Source: Diogma glabrata (Eukaryota > Arthropoda > Insecta > Diptera > Cylindrotomidae). From it: 64,000 nt of DNA. Positions 47,291 to 59,380 of the stretch are shown piece by piece. Made by a program: the position numbers and the translations under genes. The notes below the pieces were generated by a model. The model was not told the DNA's origin. It saw only the letters and a list, made by a program, of their open reading frames with translations, and searched no databases. Each line of letters starts with the position of its first letter. Within the stretch, counting starts at the first letter, position 1. Where the stretch lies: assembly GCA_963693315.1 (NCBI GenBank), contig OY856187.1, forward strand, positions 112,693,746-112,757,745. Direction: 5' to 3'.

Positions 47291-47821
47291 ATCATTTAAA
47301 ATTAGACTGAATAAAGTTGGAATTGGCATATCACCACTAAATAAGGATCCGTATAAAGTTATCACATCACGCGTTTCCGGCTGATTTTTATAGTTGAAAT
47401 AAAAGAAAAGACGATTTCAATCGATAGACTTACACCAGCCCTCACCACAGATAAAATTTTGATTTTTCTATCACCACCATCACCATCATCATCACATTTC
47501 ACTTACGTTACTATTACAATTCTAAACTTTAGTTCCAATACATATTTTTTTACTTTTGCAACATTTTTATGTTTTCGTTTTTCTGAAGGAAGGAAGTGCT
47601 ATAGGGCCCTGTCGTTTATTTCATTTGATGATTACTCCATATTTTATGCTTCATGAGGCGCCTGTTCTTGACGAGTCTGGCAACCGCCATCTGTCGTTTT
47701 CCTCGATTCGACCGCTTTTTCACTAGTCCGACAACGCAAACATGCCAAAACGCTAGTGACTTGAAAACATAGCTACCGCTAATGTCAACATCATCTATCC
47801 CGTAAATCAAGTTTGAAATTA
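47291..47821. other. no gene supported; short microsatellite
   Basis: A CAC/CAT-rich microsatellite (ATCACCACCATCACCATCAT) lies at about 47470-47495. The frames on either strand have no recognisable domain. Confidence 0.4.
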
Positions 47822-48650
47822 GTGCTCGTAATGTGCATTAATTGTGCATGTTACAAAATCTCCATGCTCAAAGTTGTGCATAACACATGTCATGCACATT
47901 ATGTGCACCAACCATACCGTGCACATGTCGTAAAACGCCTTAGCACATATGTGAAAACAAACGTTAGCCGCATTTTTCACAAATAATAAAAAACGAAACG
48001 AAGCGAAATTAATTTAATGATAAGAATAACAAACAAAGAATAAAAAATGAGGAGTGAAAAAGTAGTTTAACATTTTCTAAAATGACTGGTTAACTTTTTA
48101 TGAGATAATATGACTTTGGTAATAATAATTTGTTAAATTTTATTTTATTTTCATCTAAAATTATGTGCGAAATAAATTTTTCTGTGAAGATTATTAAGAA
48201 CATTAAAAAAAACAAACAGGTTTAAAAGCAAACAACAGGCGAAAAAATGGACGCCTCATTTACAAATGCAATCACACACATACATTTTCATTCTACAACT
48301 TCAAAATACGATCGCAGTTTTCATTTGTCTCAGTGACGTTACTAAAACTATTCGTCTAGGAAAGATTCATAGCGTATTAGAAAATCCTAGACATAAAAAT
48401 CATATATCAAATATTAATGTATTTATGCCTGAAAGTTCTAGGCACATTTTGTATACATGTTTACATGATTTAAAAATGTTAAATTAAAACAAATATGTAT
48501 GACATTAGCACTTGAATACTTTTAAACTTCAACTAAATTTAAAATATGCACCAGAATATTTAAAAAAAACTGAAAAAGTAGTAAAATAAAACTGTGCACG
48601 AAATGTGCATAAACTCGTGCACCATGCACAGATTATTTGTCGTGTAGGTA
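47822..48650. repeat. 830-bp repeat bounded by GTGCA-rich ends
   Basis: The left 130 bp contain many GTGCA/TGCAC words in both orientations (AATGTGCATTAATTGTGCAT, CATGCACATTATGTGCACC, GTGCACATG). The right end again has TGTGCACGAAATGTGCATAA and CTCGTGCACCATGCACAG. The middle is AT-rich and noncoding; the frame at 48266-48487 has no recognisable domain. The ends are not a simple inverted repeat but share the same motif in both directions. Confidence 0.55.
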
Positions 48651-50494
48651 CGTGATCATCTGTACTTGTTTAGGATTTTGTAAGTGAACATATTCTTAAA
48701 CTTAATTAAAGTTTAAATGGGAAAGGTAGCACCAATAAATCCATATCAAAACCCAATAAGTCAATGCTTACAAAAGCAAAAAAGCAAGCTATACTTTGTG
48801 TTGAACCGGATACTTTAAGGCTAACAGAATGTTTGTTACCAGAGCAACCTACATTAATGCCAATGGAGTAAAAATAGTTGAAAAAATTTGTATCCGTTTT
48901 TTTTTAAATCTCGTTATGTAAGCTTCAAATAAGATAGTGAAAGTAATAATAACTTCTCAATTTTGCTGATGCAAAAGATAGGCTTAATAGTGGAGGTCAA
49001 AAGTGTATTATCGGTTCAACTATATCCCACCAAGCATTTTAATTTTAAATCCATAATCTTATTCAAAGAAAAAATCATCTCTTGTAAACTTTTATATCGA
49101 ATAATTTTCTTAAATAATAATAAAAAGAAATAAAATTGAATGAGGTAACAATTTGATGTTGATGTTTATCTAAGTTTTTTTTTTATTTAGTTACAACTAA
49201 ACAATTGACGAAACGATTTAGAATTTAGATTCAATTTTATTTATTTATTTTTTTATTTTCTTAACAAAAAAAGTATCGATTTCGATATTTTAGAATACAA
49301 TAAAAAAAACAAACAAAACTTCTTTTATTATTTAAGAAATGAAACTTTCTCATCCTTTTTTTTAAGTCCTTTGAACTATTTTTTCCTACCAACAATAATA
49401 AATAAACTATCAAATTCAAAAAAGGAGATCACCGAAATCATGAATATTTTCTTGTTCAATAAATTTTATTCTTTTGCGGAAATGTTTGTTGTACACTAAA
49501 AGCTCAAAACTTTGTCATTTTATTATTATTGTTGCATTTTATTGTTATTATTATTATTGTATTTTTCCGGTAGATATAAATTTTACAATACCTTAAAATT
49601 GTTTTTTTTTTCTATCGAAAATAATAAAAATGAAAATTCATCAAAAATTATCGGATCAGTTACATGTTCGGATCCATGTTGGTTATTTATGTGAAATCAA
49701 ATATTTTTTAAAATTTCATAAATTCCTGACTACGGTTATGTATGTTGTCAAATTTCTTTTTAAATAGCAAAGTTACATATGCTAAAAACAAATATCTTTT
49801 TTGTTTTTATCTGATTGTATGTTCGTTTATTTTAAAAATTTTTTCCTTAATGGGGCAGATGTTGTTCTTATCAGTGATTGCAATCTTTCGAAAAAAAATA
49901 CTAAATGTTAAGGTTTATGTCGAGAGAAGGTATGTAGACAACTTCAATGGGCAAGCAATAATTTCTAATTATTTGTGTTCCAAATAATTTTAGTTAACTG
50001 ATTTGAGAACGATAAAATGATAGAAGATAAAAGTTTTGGTTAGGTTTTAGTTTCACATTTATATTAAAACTTAAGGATGGTTTGGCTACAGTCAAAACTT
50101 ATATAAAATTCATAGTCAAGGACCGCAAAAAAATAACAGGAACGAGTGAAGAGAAGCTGCCGTTTAGAAAACGCACACAAAATTTTATATACTGGAGAAA
50201 AAGACAAAAATTGTTAGTATAATAATAAAAAGTGATTTTTGAATTGATTTCGTTAGCTCAATGAACAAATTATGAATATTACAAATACATTTGCAATATT
50301 AATCAGTGGTATTATAAAACGGATGCCCGTTTTATACCGGGATTATATAAATTAAAAAACGAATCCAACATGTGGCCTCTGGCTCAGGAAAATTTCTATG
50401 CCAGCGGCAATTAGTGTTTATTTAATAAAAACGGAATTTAATTCAAAATTATTACAAGAAAAAGGAAATCTTTACTCAAAATTAAGAAATTTAT
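48651..50494. other. AT-rich intergenic DNA, no gene seen
   Basis: Short frames (49512-49694, 49742-49987) are low-complexity or have no recognisable domain. No repeat boundary was identified. Confidence 0.4.
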
Positions 50495-52740
50495 AAAAAA
50501 ATATTGCGACGCTGATGCATAGGCTGACTTCACCACAGCTCTGGAAACATAGGGTTCTGGATATATAATGAGCTAATATCCATCAAATACTTTAATTAAA
50601 AGCTAACCAATGTTATAGACTTCGTAGTTCTAATAATAAAAATATTAAAGCAAGCAGCAGTATCCCAACAAACATAAATTCTGTAATTCATTCAGTAAAT
50701 TATTTGTGATATAACATCACTCCGATGGAAAATTTCCCATCAAGAATAATATAAGAACTGAATTTAAAAAATTATGTTGCAAATAATGAAACTTTTTCAC
50801 TGTTTTGTTTATACTCTAGACAAACTAGATGGGAGATTGGAGAGATGGGAGATTTTCCATCGGGGTGATGTTATATCACAAATAATTTACTGAATTAACT
50901 GTTGAATATGTGTCAATAGACACAAGTGAAGGCTTGTCATCTTCTTCTCGCCGATACGGTTTGTTATTCAATACTAGTATGTCTAGAGTATAACAAAACA
51001 GTGATCACTAGAGAAACTAATTAACTAAAATCTATTAAATATTTGTTTATGTAAATTTTTTTGTTCTTTTATACTTCGCTAGAGTTGTAACCTAATTTTT
51101 GGTTTATATTTAGCGTTGACATGTTTCGGTAGTTTATCTAGTTGGCTAGCCCTGATGAGAATGATAAACTTTTTTAAAGTTTAAAATTTTCTCATTGGTT
51201 CGAAACTAGGTCGGTCGAAAATTGTATGGATTGCAAAAAGTTTCATAACTTGCACCATAATTTTTTAGATTCAGTTCTTATATTTCATCATAATCACTTC
51301 ATTATTGTAGGCTGTAGTGTGCATAAACACACTGAAAAAAATTGAAAATTTACAAAAAAAAATTTTAATGGAAGTGAAAAACTGAAAGTTGGGATGCAGA
51401 ACTGTTGTGAACCGTACCAAATGCTCATGTACCAAGTTTCATCCGATTTGATTATCAGGAACAGATGTTACTGACCTTTCAAAAAAACAGGCGCTTGGGA
51501 CACCCCCCCACCACTTTGTTCACTATCGCTCAAAAACTAATCAGTTCCTTGCCATACATGTTTGCATCTTTTTCTAAAGTGTCATCAAAATTCGTTTACG
51601 AACGAATGCTGTGTGCTCCCAACAAACATTGAAAAAATGATGACACATTAAACAGATGTTTGGGAGGCCCCGTACCACTTATCGCAATATTGTCCAAAAA
51701 GTAATCAGTTCTTTGTTACTTAAGTCTCCATCTTTTTTCAAAGTGTCATTAAAATAAATTAATGAATGAAGTCTGTATGCTCCCAACAAACTTAAAATAC
51801 AAAGTGTGAAAAGTCAGCAGTTTTATGGTAGACCCTCCCGCCACTTTGATCAATGTGTCCCAAAACATGATCATTATCTTCTCACACTAATTGGACCTTT
51901 TTCATAAGTTTCATCATAATCACTTTATTATTGTAGGCTGTAGTGTGCATAAAGACACTGAAAAAACTTCAAATAAGTATAAAAAATTTTTTTTTACCGG
52001 AAGTGAAAAACCGGAAGTTGGGATGCAGAACTATTGTGAACTGTACTAAATACTCATGTACCAAGTTTCATTCAATTCAATTATCAGGTACAGATGTTAT
52101 AGAGCTTTCAAAAAAACAAGTGCTCCAGGGACCCCACACCATCTTGTTCACTATCGCTCAAAAACTAATCAGTTCCTTGTCATATATATTTGCCTCTTTT
52201 TCCAAAGTGTCATCAAAATTCATTCACGAATGAATGTTTTATGCTCCCAACAAACATAAAAACATTGTGGAGAAAACCACCTGTTGTATGGTGGCCCCCC
52301 CAATCCCTTTAGCCAATGTACTCCAAAATCCGATAAAATCTTTCTTATGTTATTTGAAAGTTTTTACCAACGTTTCATGAAAATCGATCGGTAATTGTAG
52401 GCTACAGTAGGGATAAACCTCTGCAAAAAAAACTTTTTAACCGGAAGTGACAAACCGGAAATTGATATGCAGAAATATTGGAAACTGTACTTTATCCTTT
52501 GTAAGTTTCAATAATATCGTAGTCCGGGATCAGAGGTTATTCAAGATTTAAACTTAGAGGTGTTCGGGAGACCCCCCGCCATTTTGTCCAAATCTGAAAT
52601 AAATCCAGATCTTCTATTTTCAAGTGAACCTGTATCATTTGCCAAAGTTTCATCAAGATCCTATGCAGAAAACTCACCCACCCACCCACACACAAGTGAT
52701 ATAATTGATTCAAGTGAAATAATATGATTGACACTCACAT
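50495..52740 (+). repeat. family X repeat, copy D, with a palindromic insertion
   Basis: The head AATATTGCGACGCTGATGCA (50503) matches copy B at 7760. The copy is interrupted at about 50690-51290 by a palindrome-ended repeat, then continues with three modules anchored at GGAAGTGAAAAACTG (51369), ACCGGAAGTG with ACCGGAAGTT 14 bp further (51996 and 52010), and CCGGAAGTGACAAACCGGAA (52441). It ends near 52740, at the start of a 120-bp spacer that separates it from copy E on the opposite strand. The short frames through it are not conserved between copies. Confidence 0.75.
50690..51290. mobile_element. palindrome-ended repeat inserted in family X copy D
   Basis: An inverted repeat at 50693-50897 pairs TTCAGTAAATTATTTGTGAT with ATCACAAATAATTTACTGAA, and CACTCCGATGG with CCATCGGGGTG. 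The rest (50898-51290) matches the element at 19950-22310 in reverse. The flanks are family X sequence. Confidence 0.65.
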
Positions 52741-52859
52741 AAATTGCTTAAAAAATGTCATTTTTCCAGATTCCCCAGCTCCGAATTATAACAACCAGCT
52801 TTCGAAATGTGTGTTTAATTTTTTTTACTTCACAATAATTTTAAATTGTGTGAAGTAAT

Positions 52860-53600
52860 GCAATCTATCGAAAAAAATCTTAAATACCCCAAATTTTGTT
52901 TTTCTTTTGTTTTGGACCTTTCTCTATCTGTGAGTGGGTGGTTTCGGCAAATGATCTAGGTTCAATTGAAAATGGACGATCTAGATTCAATTCAAGTTTG
53001 GACAAAATGACGGGAGGTCTCTTTAGCACCTCTAAGTTTAAATCTTCAATAACTTCTATTCTGGCCTTATGATCTTTTTGAAACCTGGAATATGAAGTTT
53101 TAGTACTGTTTCCAATATTTCTGCATCGCACTTTACGGTTTTTCATTTCACGTAAAAACATTTTTTTGTAATTTTTGAATTTTTTTCAGTATCTTTATGC
53201 ACACAACAGCCTACAATAATGAAGTGATTAAAATGAAACTTACGAAAAAGGTTTCAATTAGTGTGAGAAGATAATGATCATCTTTTGGGACACATTGATC
53301 AAAGTGGCATTGCGGGGGATTTACCGCACAACTGCTGACCTTTCACATTTTGTTTTTAAAGTTTGTTGGGAGCATACAAAATTCATTCATTAATCAATTT
53401 TAATGGTACTTTGAAAAAAGATGGAGACTTAATTGACAAAGGACTGATTAGTTTTGGGGCTATATTGGGATAAAGGGTGTGGCCTCCTAAACACTTGTTT
53501 ATTGTGTCACTATTTTTTCAATGTTTGTTGAGAGCATACAACATTCGTTCGTGAATTAATTCTTATGATACTTTAGCAAAAGATGCATGATGTCGAATAC
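52860..53600 (-). repeat. family X repeat, copy E, tail-to-tail with copy D
   Basis: Read on the minus strand it has the same modules as copy D in the same order and ends with the family tail (CAAAATTTGGGGTAT and TCGATAGATTGCATTACTTC at 52850-52905). D and E are therefore arranged tail to tail with about 120 bp between. Its left (5') part is cut near 53600. The frame at 52880-53161 is open across the last module but has no homology I recognise. Confidence 0.75.
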
Positions 53601-53879
53601 CCTTTACGGAGCTTGGCGTTGTCGTTCTCGTCGATAAGATCATTTAGATTGGCTTCAATTTCTAGGATGGTATCGCTTATAATACTACTTAGCCAAGAAC
53701 TGCCTAACCGAACGGTTAGAAACTGATTTTGAAGTTTTTGAAAAAGTCAAAAAGAGATTTCGAGTTTTTCTCTGTTAAAAATCAATTGCTTTCATGCAAA
53801 ACTCAAAATACGTATGATATTATTTATCATACATGTAGATGCCTTGAAAAAATTAGTTTGTATTCATAATTCAATACAA

Positions 53880-53948
53880 AACGCCTAGGCGTTATATTTG
53901 AATAAAACGCAGGGTAGGCGTTCTATTTGTCTACAACGCCTAGGCGTT
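53880..53948. repeat. three spaced copies of a CGCCTAGGCG palindrome
   Basis: AACGCCTAGGCGTT occurs at 53880-53893 and at 53935-53948, and an imperfect version (AACGCAGGGTAGGCGTT) lies between, at about 53906-53922. Spacing is about 27-28 bp. This is GC-rich and perfectly palindromic in an AT-rich setting. Confidence 0.8.
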
Positions 53949-55319
53949 TTTTTCGGGGGAAGACGGTAGTAATTTGTCATCGCCTAATCGGCAATTTGAA
54001 CTTTGAACATGTTTTTGTGAATTATGAATATATTCTACTATGATCATAAGTAACTTAAATAAACGAGGCAGACAGATTTCCTTTAATCCAGATTCCGTAG
54101 AATACTGCCACACGAGCTACGACAACACAAAATAACATACACGTTCTGTATGTCATTATTATCCATGATCTTTCCTCTTATTTCAAGTAACTTTTAAAAC
54201 AAAGTAAACAGTATTTGCCTTCAAATTTTCTTTCATTCTAATACCCTTAATACCACAACTAATTGTCAAAAGACAGCTGCTATTATTCAATCAGTTAAGT
54301 GAAAATCAAACCTCAAATACTTAAATGTTACCAAATCGAAATATAATTCTAATTTTAAATTTTTACACAAAACATTTTGAAAATCCATAACAACAAAACT
54401 AAATACATTTTTCCAGAAATTTCCGTTTTTTTAACCCATATCGATTAGGTTACACATTTTATCCTATAAAATTACATACACAGAAAAAAACTACAAATTC
54501 CCATAAACTAAAAAAATTAAATTAAATAAATAAAGTTAAACAAAAAAAAAAACTTCAAAAATATAGTCCCAACGGCACATAATCAAATCCACAGGGATCT
54601 ATATTTAGTGGAAAGACTATACGGTTTACTTAGAAAATTGTAATTTTAATCACCAAAAATCTGTCATTGATTGTTATTACAAGTTAATTTTTTTTTCTTC
54701 TCTTAACTTTTAGTTTTCTTTTGATTCAAAAATAAACGTAAGTTTTAAATAAATATTTACTTATAATAATCTAATAAAATAAAAATGTTTTATTTTAAGA
54801 AAAAAGAAAACAAATAATTATATTTTTACATAAATGGAGGAATAATAAAAATAAAATTTTGTTTCTTTCGGAAAATGGGGGAAATTTAGTTTAAAAAAGA
54901 ACCTTACGATGAACTATTAATGGGAGTGCAACAGTGAAAATTAAATTAATATTAACGTAATATGGAAAGAATTTAATAATCGGAGAGAAATGATGAAAGA
55001 TATATTAGCTGCGAAAGATGCCTAACAAATATAGTTAAATGCATTGACAGCTTATTTTTTGGGAAGTAAGTTGGATGTTTATATCGTTTATGATTGTTTT
55101 TATGTAAAATATTAAAGATTTAGAAATGACCAAAAGGCTGTCAAAATATTATTATCTGTCAAATCTAGTTTGGTAACAATATGGAAAAACCCTTTTGTTG
55201 TGATTGGTGATTGGGAAATAAATTGGTTTATCATATAAATGCCCAGACTAGCATATGTTGCTTATGAATTGAATGACGTAAAAAAAAATTAGCACGAAAC
55301 ATCAATGTTCTGTTACCTG
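53949..55319. other. AT-rich intergenic DNA, no gene seen
   Basis: Long A and T runs with no coding pattern, RNA gene or recognisable repeat boundary. Confidence 0.4.
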
Positions 55320-55526
55320 TTAATAAGCTAAGTAGAAGTGATCACGTACACTTATGATGTTGCCATGCAGTAGTGGAGGTTCTATGAATGTAACTTTCAG
55401 GTCTGGAAATAAATTATTCGTTAGAAAAACTTTAATTGTATCTAAGAAAGTGTAGTGTCTAACATTAGATAATATTAAATGTGAAACATATTGGGAAACT
55501 TGCTGGGCACAAATTACAACCGACAA
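55320..55526 (-). other. unidentified open frame, possibly a coding remnant
   Basis: A 68-codon minus-strand frame, open for at least a few codons upstream of its first ATG. Its amino-acid composition is balanced, unlike the AT-rich artefacts around it (for example SHLILSNVRHYTFLDTIKVF). I do not recognise a family. It lies just upstream of a gypsy remnant on the other strand and could be an exon, a pseudogene piece or chance. Confidence 0.2.
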
Positions 55527-55629
55527 GTCGAAGTCGAAAAAATTTCAGCGGGTATCGTTACTCAGCGGTACTCAAATAGCATTAAATATCTACATTCTAT
55601 TAACAACGATGCTATGATATTCCTCTTAA

Positions 55630-56945
55630 TAAAATAAAAAACGCTCACTTGAAATGATCGTCCACACTGGTGCCAAAATCTCAATAAATAAACTAAATAA
55701 GCTTCAACCGATCATTAAAACAGACATATCGAAAAGCAGTAAATTTAAAGGGATTCAAGGAACGAAACCATAACACAAGGAACTGCTCGAAGAAGAAAGC
55801 ACTTCCAATGAAACATCAAGCATAACAATCCAACCTAGACAATTAATTATTGCCGAACAAGTCTTTCCATTAGTTAGGGCTGGTCAATTGATCTGTCAAG
55901 ATCAAGAAATTATTCCAGGAGTGTTTATCGCAAATTCGGTTGTTAGTGAAGTAAATAATAGAAAAATAAATATTGCAATTATGATTACAAATACAAAGAA
56001 ATTTTAGTCCAATTCTTAAGCCTTTAGAACACTACCAAATAGTTGATACGATAAGTACAAATTTAGATTTTAAGTTAGAATTAGCAAATGCAAGCAAAAA
56101 CTAACGCATGCAAGCAAAAACTAACTCACGCAAACAGAAAATTCTAAAATTCTTCTAATCAATATTGATCAAACTTTATATGGTGAAGAGAGAAGTTCAA
56201 TTTTTACATACAAAAGCTATCCAACATTTAATCCCCATAATAGAAAACAGTCGTCCCGTAAACCAGAACATGTATACAGGCTGCCCGAAATTCAAAAATA
56301 AGAAATGAGCAAACAAGTTCAGGATATGTGAGATCAGAACATAATCACCCCTGGCCGTTTACCTTGAAATGCTTTACTGTTGATAGTGAAATAACGCCCG
56401 ATCTCCAATAGAGAAAAGCGATATCTAATTGTTATGGACTTCAGAAAATTAAACAACATAACAATAAACGAAGCTTTTCCACTACCAAAAATAAAGGAGA
56501 TATTATATCAGTTAGAAAATTCTAGATATTTCGTACTTCACTTGATTTGGCCAGTGGGTACCATTAAGTTTTAGGGGAAGAGGAGGATCGCCTCAAAACT
56601 GCATTTAGCGCATTTTAGGTCATTTTGAGTTCAACACTATCCCTTTTGGTTTGACATCAGTTCCAGCGACATTTTGACGCGCTATGAGTTGTATACTAAC
56701 TGGGTTTCAAGAATTAAAGTGCTATGTATAACTTGATGATATTGTAATGTACGCTAAAAACCAAAAATACTATACTAAAAAATTGCCCGATTTGCTCTCT
56801 ATACAAGATAGATATTACAATATTAGATAGATATTACAATTTAAAGCAACAATCAATCAGAAAATGTCAATTTCTCAGAAAAGAAATTACATATTTAGGG
56901 CTTTTGTGCAGTGAAGAAGGTGTATCTCCTGATTCAGATCCGAGA
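55630..56945 (+). pseudogene. Ty3/gypsy pol remnant, copy 3 (protease and reverse transcriptase)
   Basis: The retropepsin motif DTGA reads HTGA (about 55662), so the catalytic aspartate is lost. A linker region and then the reverse transcriptase follow in broken frames: RLPEIQK (about 56280), DFRKLNNITINEAFPLPKI (about 56440-56495), an FNTIPFGLTS-like block (about 56630) and a YLDDIV-like catalytic box at about 56727, preceded by a stop. EITYLGLLCSEEGVSPD marks the end of the palm and connection (about 56887). At least eight stops or shifts are present. The copy ends at a TA/G microsatellite. It is a different gypsy lineage from copies 1 and 2. Confidence 0.75.
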
Positions 56946-56992
56946 TTATATATATATTTTGTTTGTGGAGGGGGGGGGGGGCAATCTTTATA
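56946..56992. repeat. TA microsatellite and a 12-bp G run
   Basis: TTATATATATATTTTGTTTG is followed by GTGGAGGGGGGGGGGGGCAA. It sits at the junction between the gypsy remnant and an R1-like LINE. Confidence 0.8.
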
Positions 56993-57242
56993 GACCTCAC
57001 ATGTGAACCTTGAACAAACATGTAAGAGTGTCTGATTTTTACACACTAAAACCCACCCCCATTTCTTTGCCGAACCCCCTGGGACTACCGTTAGGTATTG
57101 CTTCAAGTATCAGTAAAGACACAATTCACTCGCAAGGCATTGAGTCTATGTACAGTTGTCATCTTATTTCTATACGTCTTCTTTTCTAATATATTGGCCC
57201 GAATTGGAGCGGCATATATCAAAGTAGACGTAACCACATTTG

Positions 57243-57746
57243 CTAGCAATAGTCTTTTATTCTGGGACGCACCGCCAGAATTTGAAAGTATTTATGCCAA
57301 GGCATTCCGTACCCTGCTTGCTTTTTATCTAGATGCGCTTTGAAGGATAATCTGGAATCAATCATTACACTCAAGTACCTAAGAGTTGGTTGTGAGATTA
57401 TTGGTTGACAACCCACTTCCACCGTTACGTTATCCATTCTCTTTCTACTACTAATAGGGACCACTTCTGTTTTATGCTCTGCTAGTGGTAGCCCAGCAGC
57501 AACTAGCCACTACCGCACAATCCTTATAGTTCTGTTACAAATCTCCATGATCTCATCCTTGTATTTTGAGACCACAACCACTGCCAAGTCGTCAGCAAAC
57601 CCCAAAACTTTGGCTTCTGGCAGCACGGACAGTGACAGAACACCGTCATACATAGCGTTCCAGAGAGTGGGCTCTAATACAGAATCTCGAGGCAACACAC
57701 TAGTTACAGCATACGACTTTGTTCCCTCATTGGTGTTATATATCAA
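57243..57746 (-). pseudogene. RT palm and thumb of the R1-like LINE
   Basis: The frame 57746-57510 holds motif B-like VLEPTLWNAMYDGVLSL and the catalytic box GFADDLAVVVV, intact here. A stop or shift separates it from 57464-57243, which reads ISSRKRMDNVTVEVGCQ then PTLRYLSVMID, the connection and thumb of R1 reverse transcriptases. Position 57110-57240 continues in broken frames and then the similarity ends. Confidence 0.8.
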
Positions 57747-58140
57747 AAATTCTGTCGTTGAAGTAACTACATATTATTTCCAGCAGGTATTGTGGTATTT
57801 TCATTTGGAACAGTGCCTTTAATAAACATTTCCAGCTGGCCGAGTTAAACGCATTTTTCACATCCAGTGTTACTATAACGCAGTTTTGGAACCCTGTAGG
57901 GTATTGTGTCCTGAAATAGCTGATTTTGCTACGTTTATACTACTCAATTGATTGCATCCACTGCAGAGCGTCTTTTTCGGAAACCATACTGGTGCTTAGC
58001 AATATCTCCCATCTTGACGGTTTCCTCTTGTAATCAGTCATGTATGATCCTATCTAATACTTTTTCTGCTGTATCTAGCAGACATGTTGGGCAGTATGAG
58101 AATGGTTCTTCGAATGGTTTTGTTCCATTTGGAACAAGAA

Positions 58141-58467
58141 CTAGCTTCTGATTTTCCATCTATCTAGGAAAATTCTTTTAGCAATACATGCTTCATACAC
58201 TTTCCTGAAAACCTCCAGTTGCACTTGGGCTGATAGTTTCAGAGCATTACTTGCGACATTTTCCAATTCAGGGGCTTTGTTATTCGCAACCTTGCTCAAC
58301 GCTTTTACAATCTCATCAACAGTTACTGGTGGCACCTCACCTTTTGCGCTTTCTCTTTCATCATGGAACGTTTCTTCAAGTTGTTGTGGAAGCAGGACTT
58401 TTATTATATCTCCTACTAAGGGGGGGCAGGTAGGGATATTACGGTTGTTCTTTTTCAGTTTACTCAT
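58141..58467 (-). pseudogene. N-terminal reverse transcriptase region of the R1-like LINE
   Basis: A 108-codon frame with VTVDEIVKALSKVANNKAPE followed by a helix rich in Leu and Val, the region preceding the RT fingers in R1 elements, where a PG-x-DG motif normally stands. Here that motif is altered (KAPELENVAS). The frame ends at WKIRS, near the first RT block. Confidence 0.7.
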
Positions 58468-58869
58468 TACGGTTTTGTACGGTCTACCTCAGGGGTCGCT
58501 GTTAACTTCCTTGCACAGTTCGTGGAATCCTTTTTTATGCTTAATGGCTTGCATAAGCTCTGATCGTCCATTACAGTACTGCTAGCATAGTGTAGAAATC
58601 GCAAGCATTCCGTGTACGTTGATACAGCCTTCTTGCGTGAAAACGCTTCCTTCAAAGCTCAGTTATATCTTCGTTCCACCAATAAACTGGCGTTCTAAAA
58701 TAATTAACAGTCCTCCTGTGCATTGCAGTATCACAGGCTCGTTCAATGGCATTCATGAGGTAGGCGGTTTTATTTTCTGCTGTTCTAGTCAAGTGGGTAC
58801 CCTCCATCATGAAACTTAAGTTGCTTCATCCAGTAGTTTAAATTTTCATCCCATAGACTCCCTGTGTTT

Positions 58870-59342
58870 CAATTGTGGTTTCCTTAGAATTGGCTCATAT
58901 AAAATAGCTTGATGGTCGCTGTGTGTAGTCCTCACTTACGCTTCATGTCACACATTTATTTGCAACACTGTTGCTCATAAAAGTAAGATCGATTATTGAT
59001 TTTTTAGATCCTTCCCGGAAGGATGATGCTTTTGCCTGTAATCAATAGCACTAGCTGTAACGATGCGAATGCTTCAAGCAAAATTATTCCTCGTGTGTTC
59101 GTTTCGCGACTTTCCCATTCCAGGGCCCATGCGTTAAAATCCCCCGCAATTATTATTGGCTTTCTATTCCTTGCATCATTCGTTTTAAATTCGTCAATCC
59201 ACCCACTAGGGTGTGCGTAACAGTTGTACACGAATATTTCATTGACCTTGCCTCTAACAAACCCTGGGTAGGCACCCGGTGTAGCTTCCTGTAAGGGGGA
59301 GTTACCACAAGCCCATACCGTGGTTCGACTGACTGTGTGCAT
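58870..59342 (-). pseudogene. endonuclease domain of the R1-like LINE
   Basis: The frame 59342-59004 contains IIAGDFNAWALEW, with the catalytic GDFN block of apurinic-type endonucleases, then NTRGIILLEAF. After a shift, SIID-like sequence (about 58985-58995) and THSDHQAILYE (about 58905-58940), the SDH box with the catalytic Asp and His, are found in another frame. All key residues are still visible but split by frameshifts. This domain nicks the target in the LINE integration reaction. Confidence 0.75.
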
Positions 59343-59380
59343 CTCACGCCCAGCTAATATGGTTCAGGTTCTTATACTGC

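Noticed and set aside
53880..53948. Spaced palindromic repeats as a CRISPR-like array
   Set aside because: Only three units with short, partly similar spacers, in a eukaryotic genome; no associated genes.
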